A DNA stretch of 56,914 nt from Ruminiclostridium sp. (GTDB lineage Bacteria > Bacillota > Clostridia > Oscillospirales > Ruminococcaceae), in assembly GCA_017635095.1 (NCBI GenBank), contig JAGBMA010000178.1, positions 1 to 56,914 of the forward strand, in the 5' to 3' direction. The notes under the pieces were generated by a model. The model saw only the letters and a program-made list of their open reading frames with translations. It was not told the DNA's origin and did not search any database. The position numbers and the translations under genes were made by a program. Below are positions 25,030 to 34,148 of this stretch, one piece after another; the first letter of the stretch is position 1; every line of letters begins with the position of its first letter.

Positions 25030-25079
25030 ATTATAACATTTTTGCGGCAATTTGTAAAGAGATTTTTACAAATTGCCGC
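25030..25079 (-). promoter_or_regulatory. Hairpin after sigG that contains the DUF389 promoter
   Basis: GCGGCAATTTGTAAA (25044-25058) and TTTACAAATTGCCGC (about 25065-25079) form a 15-bp stem just after the sigG stop. The minus-strand -35 TTTACA (25053-25058) lies in one arm and TATAAT (25030-25035) lies 17 bp downstream, so the terminator-like hairpin and the next promoter share DNA. Confidence 0.6.
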
Positions 25080-25087
25080 TTAACCGT

Positions 25088-25858
25088 TCATATCTCATTT
25101 TTGATCTTGCAAAGGGCGCTTTTCTCAAGCCGTGAGACCTGCGCCTGGCTTATCCCTATCTCATCTGCGACTTCGACCTGTGTTTTTCCCTGCAGGAACC
25201 GAAGATTCAGTATCTTCTTTTCCCTGCTGCCGAGGGCGGATATCGCGTCTTTCAGCGCTATCTCATCGAGCCAGTTGTTGTCATCGTTGTTATCGCCTAT
25301 CTGATCCATCACATAGACTGTATCGCCGGACTCCGAGAATACCGGCTCATATAATGATATCGGTTCGCTCACGGCCTCGAACGCTATGACAACGTCCTCT
25401 CTGCGGCAGCACACACGCTCGGCGATCTCATCTATGGTAGGATCACGCCTTAGCTCCGCGGTAAGCTGTTCCTTCGCCTGCATTGCCTTGTAGGCGGTAT
25501 CCCTGAGGGATCTGCTCACCCGTATCTGTCCGCTGTCACGGATATGGCGCTTGACTTCACCTTCTATCATCGGAACTGCATAAGTGCTGAACCGGACGCC
25601 GAACTCAGCCGAGAAGTTATCTATAGCCTTTATAAGACCGATACAGCCGACCTGAAAAAGATCATCGGGACTTTCTCCCCTGCCGGTGAACTTCTGTATC
25701 ACGCTCAGCACAAGTCGCAGATTGCCGTTTATGAGCTCCTCGCGCGCTTTCATATCGCCTTTTGCGACACGCTCAAGAAGCGCGGTCTTTTCCGCTTCCG
25801 TAAGGACTTTTAGCTTTGATGTATTTATGCCGCTTATCTCAACTTTACCGTAATACAT
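25088..25858 (-). CDS. sigG: Sporulation sigma factor sigma-G
   Basis: A 256-residue sigma-70 factor close to Bacillus SigG. It has the N-terminal VEISGINTSKLKVL block, region 2 DLFQVGCIGLIKAIDNF, the HIRDSGQIRVSRSLRD motif, and region 4 ending EVADEIGISQAQVSRLEK. Sigma-G drives late transcription in the forespore. In many Clostridia it lies behind spoIIGA-sigE, but here it stands alone. A perfect palindrome TTTTCTTGCAAGAAAA (25876-25891) lies 18 nt upstream of the start. This gene shows that the organism is, or recently was, spore-forming. Confidence 0.95.
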   Translation of the reverse strand: MYYGKVEISGINTSKLKVLTEAEKTALLERVAKGDMKAREELINGNLRLVLSVIQKFTGRGESPDDLFQVGCIGLIKAIDNFSAEFGVRFSTYAVPMIEGEVKRHIRDSGQIRVSRSLRDTAYKAMQAKEQLTAELRRDPTIDEIAERVCCRREDVVIAFEAVSEPISLYEPVFSESGDTVYVMDQIGDNNDDNNWLDEIALKDAISALGSREKKILNLRFLQGKTQVEVADEIGISQAQVSRLEKSALCKIKNEI

Positions 25859-25979
25859 TCCGAACGCCCCCGTTTTTTTCTTGCAAGAAAAGTATTGACA
25901 TCCGGGGCGCTTATATTCCCGTAAGAATTTGGTAATACTTATGATCGGACGACAGATAAAAAGTGCATTTTTAACGCCG

Positions 25980-26822
25980 TTAAGACATTATTTCTATTTC
26001 GGCATTGTTTTCCATGACAGAACCTTCGGTTATGATCTCACCTATACTGTCTGCCGAGATCCTGCCCGAACGGGGATTCTTCACAGAGTCGATGTTACCA
26101 ATGATATCCGCTTCCACATCTGAATACTCGAACGCCAGGTCACAGTCCGTCATCTCGCATCCTATCAGCGTCAGATCCTTGCAGTAACACAGCGGCTGAG
26201 TACCGGATATCCTGCATCTTACCAGCGTGAGACCCTCGGAGAACCATGCGAGATACTCTCCCTTGATGACAGAATCCGACACCGTTACATTCTTTGAATG
26301 CCAGAAAGCGTCTTTTGTATCAAGTACGGAATTCTTTATATCTGCATTCTCAACATACTGAAACGAGTATTTTCCCTTAAAATCAATTCCTTCTATAAGG
26401 ATATTCTTTGCGTCAAGGAATATGTACTCGGATATTATACTGCTGTCGCGTATATTCGTATCGTACGTTTTCCAACCGAACTCCGGCGAATTTATCCTGC
26501 AGTTCCGGATCACCGTTCTGCTGCATTCGCGCAGAGCTTTCACGCCTCTTATATCGGTGTTCTCTATTCTGCCGTCGTCCGAATACCAGAGTGCCGCTCT
26601 TGTTTTTTCGTCAAGATCCGAATTTATAAGCGAATACTTTTTTGCGTGCCATATCGGATAGCGTAAAGAAAAAGAACAGTCCTCGACAATTATATCCCGC
26701 GTTTCTTTCAGCACCGATTCTCCGTCGCAAGCCCCCGCAAAGGTACAGCCTTTTACAAGTGTGTGCTGCAGATTATACAGCGCCCTTTCTTCATCAAATG
26801 TTTTATTTTCAATAAGATCCAT
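25980..26822 (-). CDS. DUF3737 family protein
   Basis: A 280-residue protein built from short repeating strands (patterns such as LIGCEM, NSVLDTKDAF, SDSVIKGEY), which predicts a right-handed beta-helix. It starts MDLIENKTFDEERALYNLQ and contains FSLRYPIWHAKKY and EGIDFKGKYSFQYVEN, typical of DUF3737. The function is unknown. The start at 26822 gives the family length; the frame extends upstream but without family similarity. Confidence 0.85.
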   Translation of the reverse strand: MDLIENKTFDEERALYNLQHTLVKGCTFAGACDGESVLKETRDIIVEDCSFSLRYPIWHAKKYSLINSDLDEKTRAALWYSDDGRIENTDIRGVKALRECSRTVIRNCRINSPEFGWKTYDTNIRDSSIISEYIFLDAKNILIEGIDFKGKYSFQYVENADIKNSVLDTKDAFWHSKNVTVSDSVIKGEYLAWFSEGLTLVRCRISGTQPLCYCKDLTLIGCEMTDCDLAFEYSDVEADIIGNIDSVKNPRSGRISADSIGEIITEGSVMENNAEIEIMS

Positions 26823-27267
26823 TATCACAGCCCCTGTCTTTTTCCCCGAAATTACAGTACCATCACCGGTTTTATCGGGATATGTGCTTTTCTTTTTACC
26901 GGTTAAGGTGAATAAAATGCAGCAGCACGCGTTTTTCATACGGAATATGTTTATAAGATATGCGGTGAATGAAGCAGTGGCGAGCTTATTGAGGACACAT
27001 TATTTATCACCTTGCTGCTGCCATACATCAGCAATATATAAAGCACAATATCCGCCGTGACCATTATACTGATCGAAGCGGATATTGCCTTATTTTTTTC
27101 CTTCAAGCTGAAGGCAGCTCAGCGGAAGATATATTAATATAGATACCGCGATCCGATAAATGTTACAAAGCCGTAAACATATACCTGATCATATAGGAAC
27201 CCGCCGCCGGATAGCATCTGCACAACGGGATCGCAGAACACCGTTCCGGCACCGTGAACAGAACAGA
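26823..27267. other. Intergenic stretch with terminator-like hairpin and possible gene remnants
   Basis: CAATATCCGC (near 27046) pairs with GCGGATATTG (near 27078), followed by CCTTATTTTTTT on the plus strand. On the minus strand two short frames encode hydrophobic segments, about 45 residues (27140-27270) and about 50 residues (26950-27095), neither with a good start site. They could be remains of a membrane protein or chance. Nothing else is visible. Confidence 0.35.
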
Positions 27268-27564
27268 TCACTCTATATTGAGCAGATCGATAAATCCTGT
27301 TACCTCAAAGATCTCCATTATAGCTTCATTTGCGCCTGTTACCTTCATAGAGCCCTGCTTGTTCATGGTCTTCTGTGCGGAAAGAAGAACACGCAGACCT
27401 GCGGAAGAGATATACTCAAGAGTGGAAATGTCGAGAACAAGTGTCTTGATCCCGTCAAGAGAAGCTTTGAGCTCAGATTCAAGCTGAGGAGCGGTAACGG
27501 TGTCAAGTCTGCCCTCAATGGAAATTGTAAGTACGTCTCCATTCTTATTCTTGTTGATTGTCAT
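27268..27564 (-). CDS. STAS-domain anti-sigma factor antagonist
   Basis: A 98-residue SpoIIAA/RsbV-like protein. The phosphorylatable serine region is present as EYISSAGLRVLLSAQK, preceded by the GRLDTVTAPQLE strand. These proteins bind RsbW-type kinases when unphosphorylated and free a sigma factor or other target. The ATG at 27564 is used because GGAGG lies just upstream. No kinase is adjacent; the closest relatives in this window are the two STAS genes at 51 kb, and its C-terminus (VTGF.DLLNIE) closely matches one of them. Confidence 0.9.
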   Translation of the reverse strand: MTINKNKNGDVLTISIEGRLDTVTAPQLESELKASLDGIKTLVLDISTLEYISSAGLRVLLSAQKTMNKQGSMKVTGANEAIMEIFEVTGFIDLLNIE

Positions 27565-27652
27565 GGTTTTATCCTCCATTTTGAATTTTATATCAGTTAC
27601 TAAATTTGTGATGATACATCAAAATGATGCCCGGTTCACCTTTTACTCATAT

Positions 27653-27681
27653 ATTATATCACATTTTTTCATATTTGTCTA
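27653..27681 (-). promoter_or_regulatory. Promoter of the single STAS gene
   Basis: TAGACA (27676-27681) and TATAAT (27653-27658) on the minus strand with a 17-bp spacer and extended TGA. The leader is about 85 nt. Confidence 0.65.
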
Positions 27682-27693
27682 CATACATTAATA

Positions 27694-27728
27694 AAAATTT
27701 TACCGCATTCACATAGAATGCGGTAAAA
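27694..27728 (-). terminator. Terminator of the Big_14-type surface protein gene
   Basis: On the minus strand TTTTACCGCATTC (27716-27728) pairs with GAATGCGGTAAAA (27698-27710), with a T-rich tail after the stem. Confidence 0.8.
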
Positions 27729-27734
27729 ATAATA

Positions 27735-29597
27735 TCAGCTTATTATAAAATCGGCGTTCGCGTATTTAAGATGACCGGTCTGATCGGTGATCTTGAGCTT
27801 TATACGGTATGTGCCGGCTGTAAGATCGGGATAGTGACTGCTGACGTCAAGGACTGTTTTTACTGTCCTGTCGAGGGGCAGATCAACTGTATCATAATCG
27901 CTTCCGTTGATGGCGGAAGTGCTCTTGTAGAGCTTGAATACGCCCTTGCTGTTCTTTTTGTAGATATCGAAACCGTGATCCCAGTAAACGCTGCCCGAGT
28001 ACTTGCCCGAGCGGGTAAGTGCAAGAGTAAGGCTTCCGGCGGAGGCTTTCGTTACAGAAATATCGAGAGTATAGTCTCCGATATTGACCGATCCGGCGTC
28101 GATCGTAAACGTACAGTACATAGTTCTGCTCACCGCAGGAGGGTTGAGCGATGAGTTGCCGTAAGAATAGAAGGTCTTGGATATGCGGTAGGTGCCTTTC
28201 GCAAGCTTGCCGTATATGCTGCTCCAGTTCACCGTCAGCTTTCTCGTATCATTCTCCGGGAGTATTATGCCTAAATCGTTCCAGTAGATCTCTCCGTCCT
28301 CTGTCACCGGTTCAAGCGCCTCCCAGTCCCCGTCTTTGCCGAGATGCTCGATCTCATAATCCTCGCCGGTCCATATATCCCCATAGATATTTGCGGTAGA
28401 AGCGGAAGTGACACCTGCATATAAAGTGATACCCGTTTCGCTCGCATCGCTCTCACAGCCGAAAGATACTCCCCAGCTGTTCGGTGTGTCGGCGGTGATA
28501 TCAAATTCCGCATATGCGGGAAGCGTGCCTTTTACGTTATTGCAGTTTCCCGTGAATATCCGTTTTATGCGGTAGTGACCCGCGGAAAGCTCTCCGGTAT
28601 AGAAATCTATCTTATCGCGTGCGGAATTTACTTCAACATCGCCTTTCGCCTTTGCTGAACTGTTGCTGAAAATAACATCGAGATCCGGGAACACCGCTTT
28701 CTTTCTTGCAGCCTTATTGACTTCCGACCACTCACCGGTCTTTTCCTGAATTTCGAGGGTATATCCGCCGCTCCAGCTCACATCGCCGACATAGTTGCTG
28801 TTCTGTGTTATGTTTATCGCAAGGCCGTCGGTGGTGACCTCTGAAACGCTCATATTTATGCCCCACGCAGCTTCGGCGGTATCGACCACCTTCACGGTGA
28901 AAGGAATGTACAGCGTTTTCTGATCATACTTCGCGGCGTTCGGCAGCTTCACGGTATAGGTCTTTGTCAGGCGGTATTCACCCGCGTCAAGCTTGCCGTA
29001 GACAGACTCCCAGTTAAGTTCTTCCGTTCGCTGGACAAGTCTTCCCTCGCTGAAAAACTTAACACCGAGATCTGTGAAAACCTGATTCTGCTTATAAAGC
29101 ACCGGCTGCGCTTCCCATTTGCCGGAGGCGGTCAGGCGCTCTATGCCGAACGCCTGACCCGTTGAGACAACAACTTTGTCATCTCCGAGCGCTATGCCGT
29201 TCAGCGTCAGCGTTATACCGGAACGCGTCGCTCTGCTGCCCTTGGCTTCAATACCGTAGATCACACGTCCGTCCTGACCGAAATAATATATCTTCGTACC
29301 GAGGATAAGCTCACCGGTCGCCATTTTTCCGTCCGAGCCGAAATAATATGTACGCTTTCCGTTCATTTTCAGCCAGGTGTCCTTTATCCTCACTCCGTCC
29401 TTGTAATAATACTTCGCGCCGCTTTTGAGAGTAGTCCAGCCGTTGTATTTTCCGAGCTGTTTTTTTCCGTCATCGGAGTATTTATACCGTACCCCGTCAA
29501 TCGTCTTTATCTTATACGCGGACGCGCCCACAGACGCAAATGTCATAGCTGTCACAGCGGCGAGAGATGCCGCAAGAAGTTTTAATGACCTTTTCAT
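27735..29597 (-). CDS. Secreted cell-wall-binding protein with four Big_14-like domains
   Basis: A 620-residue protein. A signal peptide (1-27) is followed by cell-wall/choline-binding-type repeats (about 28-120), seen as YYYKDG, TYYFGSDGKMATG and IYYFGQDGRV. The rest consists of four immunoglobulin-like domains of about 120 residues, each with the pattern LEN.W.S.YGKL..G.YR(I/L).K.(F/Y), as in the Big_14 family. It probably sits on the cell wall with the Ig domains exposed. Its partner is unknown. It has its own promoter and terminator. Confidence 0.85.
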   Translation of the reverse strand: MKRSLKLLAASLAAVTAMTFASVGASAYKIKTIDGVRYKYSDDGKKQLGKYNGWTTLKSGAKYYYKDGVRIKDTWLKMNGKRTYYFGSDGKMATGELILGTKIYYFGQDGRVIYGIEAKGSRATRSGITLTLNGIALGDDKVVVSTGQAFGIERLTASGKWEAQPVLYKQNQVFTDLGVKFFSEGRLVQRTEELNWESVYGKLDAGEYRLTKTYTVKLPNAAKYDQKTLYIPFTVKVVDTAEAAWGINMSVSEVTTDGLAINITQNSNYVGDVSWSGGYTLEIQEKTGEWSEVNKAARKKAVFPDLDVIFSNSSAKAKGDVEVNSARDKIDFYTGELSAGHYRIKRIFTGNCNNVKGTLPAYAEFDITADTPNSWGVSFGCESDASETGITLYAGVTSASTANIYGDIWTGEDYEIEHLGKDGDWEALEPVTEDGEIYWNDLGIILPENDTRKLTVNWSSIYGKLAKGTYRISKTFYSYGNSSLNPPAVSRTMYCTFTIDAGSVNIGDYTLDISVTKASAGSLTLALTRSGKYSGSVYWDHGFDIYKKNSKGVFKLYKSTSAINGSDYDTVDLPLDRTVKTVLDVSSHYPDLTAGTYRIKLKITDQTGHLKYANADFIIS

Positions 29598-29676
29598 TCG
29601 TTTCCTCCTTTGATCGTATATCTGTCCTTTGCAGGATCATATTGCAAATGCTTTTACCAAAATATCATTTTCATTT

Positions 29677-29705
29677 ATTATACCACATTACGGCTGCAAA
29701 AGCAA
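29677..29705 (-). promoter_or_regulatory. Promoter of the Big_14-type surface protein gene
   Basis: TTGCTT (29700-29705) and TATAAT (29677-29682) on the minus strand, 17-bp spacing, with TGG before the -10. Confidence 0.65.
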
Positions 29706-29835
29706 TATTATCCCGCAATAATGCAGACTTCCGGACTGATGTTTTTTGCTTTCTGTAAATATAAACGCTGTAAAAAACAGAAAAGTGACAGGTTATCACG
29801 GAAATTTTTGCAGAAAACGTGATTTTTGTGCAAAT

Positions 29836-29867
29836 GCAACAAAACAGCAAAGCGAGTGCCCTGCTGT
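29836..29867 (-). terminator. Terminator of the 795-residue lipoprotein gene
   Basis: On the minus strand ACAGCA (29862-29867) and TGCTGT (29844-29849) form a stem followed by TTTGTTG. Confidence 0.6.
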
Positions 29868-29880
29868 CTTGTCATTTATA

Positions 29881-32268
29881 TCACTTTTCTTCTCCGCCCC
29901 ATTCAACAAGGGTGAATCCATTCCGTTCGTAATGCGGCAGTATCTGCTCCGGTATGTCAACAGGTTCTTCGCTTCCGTACCAGGTCATGAACACGCGGAT
30001 CTGCGAATCGGGCGCAGGCGATACCGTGAGCGGTATGCTCCGGGCGTAATCGTCCGTGTGCAGTGTAATGACGTTGTACGGGTTATCCTGCATCCTCGGC
30101 AGCCAGTAGATGATGAACTCGTTGGCTTCGCGGGCAGATAGTCCTATGTACATCAGCTTTTCCCGCAGGAACGCCGCAGTGTCCTTCCCTGCCACGCAGA
30201 AGCCGGTATCGCTCCGCATAGCGTCGCTTCCCACGCCCTCCCAGTACAGGCAGTAATACTCGTCGCCGTTACTGTCATACAGTGTTCCGTCGGACATCGC
30301 GGTAACATTCCAGCCGTTTCCGTATTCCGGATATGTGCAGGTAAATCCGCCGCCGTAAGGGAACGATACCTCCACGGAAACGTCGGTCTTTTCCTCGGGA
30401 TAGAGGTAGATCACCGGCTTTTCCTTTCCTCCCTCAAACGACAGACCGTAGTAGAGTTCGTATTCCTCTTTCAGTTCTCCAGTAAAGAACGCGTCAAGGG
30501 AATCATATGGGAACCTTGCCGTAGGCTCGATGTGATCGGGTGCCCCTTCCTCCGACCACATATCTATCTTCATGCGCACAAAGCGCTTAGATATGGTCTT
30601 GAAATACATATCCGACACGCGCTCATAGAGCATATCATATACTGCATACGGCTCAAAGCCCATTACCGACCAGCCGAGGGAATTGCCGCTCACCCATTTG
30701 TAGTATGTACCGGTCTCGCCCTTGAGCGGATTGTATGTTTCATACGGTTCAACAACTATCTTCTCGCCTAAGAAGTAGTAGTCGTATATATCCCAGCCGT
30801 TTTCGTCCTTCTCACGGGATCTTGCTGAAGTGATCTCAAGAATGTCAAGCTTTCCGTTTTCGAGAGAAAGGAAGTTATGGGATTTAGCGTCCAGGAAATG
30901 CCAGCCATGCTTGTTCTCAGGCAAATATATGACTTCGTCAAATGTCGTGTAATCAACACACATATCAAAATCGCCGAGCTTTGTGAGCGAGCTGCCGCTT
31001 AGTCCGTAAACGGAAGTGTGGGCTGTTGCATAAGGTCCGTAAAGATCGTCGGGATCGTCGTAATACTGGACGATAACTTCGGGCTTACCGTCGAAATCGA
31101 GATCGAGCAGCTCAAATGATACGGTCTTATCCGTGAACAGTGTGTCTTTTGCGGCAATCAGCGCATCTGCATACTCGTCGTAGCCCTCAACGTTGTTCAG
31201 GCGGAAGCTGCCGTTTATAACACTGTCCGTATCAGTTGTCAGCAGTCTTATATCACCCACCTGCGAGCTGACATATGCGCCTTCGAGATTGTTGAACATG
31301 AAGCGCGGTCCCATGAGCGCGACCTGTGCATATACGAAACCGTTATTGCCGAGGATATCGGACATGGACTTGTTGTTGATATAGGATATCGTTTTTCCCT
31401 TGCCGATCATAGTGTCGGCATAGAATTCCGTACCGTTCACCTCAAACTTCATCTTATCCGGATCATATCCCATCATCGGAAACCGCAGTCCGCTCATTGA
31501 CGCAGGGTCGATAATGAATTCAAGCCTCTTCTCACCGAATTTGGTATCCGGTTCACCGGTCGCACGGATAAACGCGTTCACTACGATGAAATTATCATTG
31601 TACTCCGTTCTGTAGCCGTACTCTATCTTGTTCATATAAACCGCATCTTCTTCGACACGGTCAAAGTAGAATTCTGTGGGACACGCAGTCCAGAAACCGC
31701 TCTGATTATAGCTGAAATCCTGTGCGGTTCCGTTGCCGTTTACCTTTGCCGCGAAATCCTCATCACATTCTTTTGACAGGGCTCCGCTCGAAATACGGGC
31801 ACAAGGGAGCCAGCGATAATCTTTCGCATCAAAACTGAATACCGGGACTTTATCATCGCTCTCGGACTGATATTCTTCTTTCGGGGCTGCACCTTCATCA
31901 AATCCCATGCTGAGATCTCCGTAGCTGAATCTGACAGTTTCGGAGTTCTCGCACTCTATCGGCTTTCCGATAAGATCACCATAACGCAGGTCGAGATATG
32001 CCTTGTTTTCCTCTACATCTTCCTCCACGCTGTACCCGGTTTCGTCCGTATAGGTGTCCGCTTCATCTCCGATCGCGGAGACCGCAGTTGTCGTCGTAGT
32101 TGTATCAGATGTTTCCTGCGATGAGACAGAGGTCGTGGTGCTTTCTTCCGATGCGGAAGCGGCAGGCTCTTCCTCAATGCTGTGCGCTTCCACGCTTGGA
32201 TTGCCGCAGCCGGAGATCAGCAGAGCCGCGGACAATGCCAATAAAACCGTTGTATTCTTACGTTTCAT
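29881..32268 (-). CDS. Large lipoprotein with a KPVIYLYPE domain
   Basis: A 795-residue protein with a lipobox (LISGC, Cys 21) and a Ser/Thr-rich linker (about 30-70). The middle part includes LLDLDFDGKPEVIVQYYDD, an FG-GAP/VCBS-like calcium motif. The C-terminal 190 residues start KPVIYLYPEEKTDVSVEV and include GYGNGWNVTA-like and YCLYWEG motifs. I recognise this tail as a recurrent module in Clostridia surface proteins, but no function is known to me. It is anchored on the outer face of the membrane. Confidence 0.75.
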   Translation of the reverse strand: MKRKNTTVLLALSAALLISGCGNPSVEAHSIEEEPAASASEESTTTSVSSQETSDTTTTTTAVSAIGDEADTYTDETGYSVEEDVEENKAYLDLRYGDLIGKPIECENSETVRFSYGDLSMGFDEGAAPKEEYQSESDDKVPVFSFDAKDYRWLPCARISSGALSKECDEDFAAKVNGNGTAQDFSYNQSGFWTACPTEFYFDRVEEDAVYMNKIEYGYRTEYNDNFIVVNAFIRATGEPDTKFGEKRLEFIIDPASMSGLRFPMMGYDPDKMKFEVNGTEFYADTMIGKGKTISYINNKSMSDILGNNGFVYAQVALMGPRFMFNNLEGAYVSSQVGDIRLLTTDTDSVINGSFRLNNVEGYDEYADALIAAKDTLFTDKTVSFELLDLDFDGKPEVIVQYYDDPDDLYGPYATAHTSVYGLSGSSLTKLGDFDMCVDYTTFDEVIYLPENKHGWHFLDAKSHNFLSLENGKLDILEITSARSREKDENGWDIYDYYFLGEKIVVEPYETYNPLKGETGTYYKWVSGNSLGWSVMGFEPYAVYDMLYERVSDMYFKTISKRFVRMKIDMWSEEGAPDHIEPTARFPYDSLDAFFTGELKEEYELYYGLSFEGGKEKPVIYLYPEEKTDVSVEVSFPYGGGFTCTYPEYGNGWNVTAMSDGTLYDSNGDEYYCLYWEGVGSDAMRSDTGFCVAGKDTAAFLREKLMYIGLSAREANEFIIYWLPRMQDNPYNVITLHTDDYARSIPLTVSPAPDSQIRVFMTWYGSEEPVDIPEQILPHYERNGFTLVEWGGEEK

Positions 32269-32390
32269 TATGTCCTCCTTGTATTTCCGGAATGTGCTTC
32301 CATAAATATAAACGAAATATCATGCGTAAAGGTTACACTTTTTTCTGAAAAAATTATTTTTCGTGCATATGCACAAAACAATTGAACAAT

Positions 32391-32426
32391 AATGCCCCGT
32401 ATCCTGCAGGAGGAACACGGGGCATT
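32391..32426 (-). terminator. Hairpin terminator after nhaC
   Basis: AATGCCCCGT (32391-32400) pairs with ACGGGGCATT (32417-32426). On the minus strand it follows the nhaC stop by a few bases. Confidence 0.7.
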
Positions 32427-32430
32427 AATA

Positions 32431-34074
32431 TCATTTCTGTTCAGCTGCGTGCTTCCCTGATTTTGATTTTTCTATCGCTTTTATTGCGAAAAGCACAGCT
32501 ATCATCATTACTACCGATGCACCGAGCACCACAAATACGTTCTGCACAAATCCGGATATTATATATCCGACCGCGCATACTCCAGCTACCGTAAACACAT
32601 ACGGCATCTGGGTGGAGACGTGGTTCACATGATCGCACTGGGCACCCGTTGACGCCATTATCGTCGTATCGGAGATCGGTGAGCAGTGATCTCCGCACAC
32701 GGCTCCGGCAAGGCAGGCGGAAATGCAGATTATTACCATTTCGGGGATAATTCCCGTTTCAGCTGTGGCAGCGAGTTCCTGTGAGAATACACCGGTCACG
32801 ATCGGGATAAGGATACCGAATGTTCCCCACGATGTTCCCGTTGCAAAGGAAAGACCGATAGCGACTGCGAAAAGAATGAGCGGAAGAAGTATGCGTATCG
32901 CAGCGGCGCTCTTTACAAGCTCGGAAACGAACGGCCCTGCTTCAAGGAGCGATGTCATAGACTTGAGCGTCCATGCGAAGCAGAGGATAAGTATAGCAGG
33001 CACCATCTGCTTGAATCCGGCAGCTATACTGTCCATGCATTCCGTGAATTTAAGCACCCTTCGGGCGAGGAAATAAACGATGTCTATTATGAGAGCACCG
33101 ACCGATCCGAGCGCAAGTCCATAGGACGCGTCGCATTCGGAGAATGCCGTGATGAAATCAACGCCCTCAAAAAACCCGCCGGTATAGATCATGCCGATCA
33201 CGCACATAACGATAAGCACTATCACCGGGAGAACAAGATCTATCACCTTTCCTCTCGAATGAGAAGGCTTGTCGTCCTCGGGATAATCCTTATTGCTCGT
33301 GGTGAAGAGATCGCCTTTGCGGGCATTGTCCTCGTGGATCTTCATAAGGCCGTAATCCGTACCGCTCAGAGCTATGAACACCACCATTACTATAGTAAGC
33401 AGCGCATATAGATTGTAAGGTATCGTGTCAATGAAAAGCTGAATGCCGTTCACGCCATCGACAGTTCCGGCTACCGCAGCCGCCCATGATGAGATCGGTG
33501 CGATTATGCAGATAGGAGCGGCTGTCGCATCTATTAGATAAGCGAGCTTTGCACGGGACACATTATGTTTATCCGTTACCGGGCGCATTACCGAACCTAC
33601 GGTCAGACAGTTGAAATAGTCGTCCACGAATATCAGTGCACCCAGCAGGAATGTGGAAAGACAGGCGCCTTTGCGTGTCTTTATATGAGCCGCAGCCCAT
33701 TCACCGTATGCACGGCTTCCTCCGGCGCGGTTCATCAGAACGACTATGATACCGAGGGCTACGAGGAACACAAGAATGCCAACGTTATATGAATCGGCTA
33801 TATTGCTTATGATGCCCTCTTTAATTACGGTATTGAACATACCTTCAAATCCCGTTCCGGCAGACAATGCGTAAATGACGCCGCCGGTAATGATCCCTAT
33901 AAAGAGCGACGAATAAACTTCCTTGGTGATCAGCGCAAGTCCGATCGCAACTATCGGCGGAAGAAGCGACCACAGCGAACCGATCGCTTCAGTGACCGGG
34001 GTAAGGACTGCACAGCACACGATAAATGCAACTACGATAAGCGCAAAAACGATTTTACTTATATACTTCTTCAT
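32431..34074 (-). CDS. nhaC: Na+/H+ antiporter, NhaC family
   Basis: A 547-residue membrane protein with about 12 helices. Conserved motifs include GALIFVDDYFNCLTVGSVMRP (about 145-165), LAYLIDATAAPICIIAPISSW, FATGTSWGTFGI and GDHCSPISDTT. NhaC-type antiporters exchange sodium for protons; some relatives exchange organic acids or amino acids, so the ion is likely but not certain. It follows the AT-hook gene, separated by a hairpin that might attenuate readthrough. Confidence 0.9.
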   Translation of the reverse strand: MKKYISKIVFALIVVAFIVCCAVLTPVTEAIGSLWSLLPPIVAIGLALITKEVYSSLFIGIITGGVIYALSAGTGFEGMFNTVIKEGIISNIADSYNVGILVFLVALGIIVVLMNRAGGSRAYGEWAAAHIKTRKGACLSTFLLGALIFVDDYFNCLTVGSVMRPVTDKHNVSRAKLAYLIDATAAPICIIAPISSWAAAVAGTVDGVNGIQLFIDTIPYNLYALLTIVMVVFIALSGTDYGLMKIHEDNARKGDLFTTSNKDYPEDDKPSHSRGKVIDLVLPVIVLIVMCVIGMIYTGGFFEGVDFITAFSECDASYGLALGSVGALIIDIVYFLARRVLKFTECMDSIAAGFKQMVPAILILCFAWTLKSMTSLLEAGPFVSELVKSAAAIRILLPLILFAVAIGLSFATGTSWGTFGILIPIVTGVFSQELAATAETGIIPEMVIICISACLAGAVCGDHCSPISDTTIMASTGAQCDHVNHVSTQMPYVFTVAGVCAVGYIISGFVQNVFVVLGASVVMMIAVLFAIKAIEKSKSGKHAAEQK

Positions 34075-34091
34075 TTTAACCTCTTTTTCAA

Positions 34092-34121
34092 GAACAACGA
34101 GCCGATCATAAACCGGCTCGT
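34092..34121 (-). terminator. Terminator or attenuator between the AT-hook gene and nhaC
   Basis: ACGAGCCG (34097-34104) pairs with CGGCTCGT (34114-34121), followed on the minus strand by TGTTCTT. No separate nhaC promoter is obvious, so partial readthrough is likely. Confidence 0.6.
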
Positions 34122-34148
34122 ACCTGAGATCATTTAATTCAGATGTTT

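Noticed and set aside
26985-27005. 13-base match GTGTCCTCAATAA shared with the leader at 15062
   Set aside because: A match of this length is expected by chance in a window this size, and flanks do not align.
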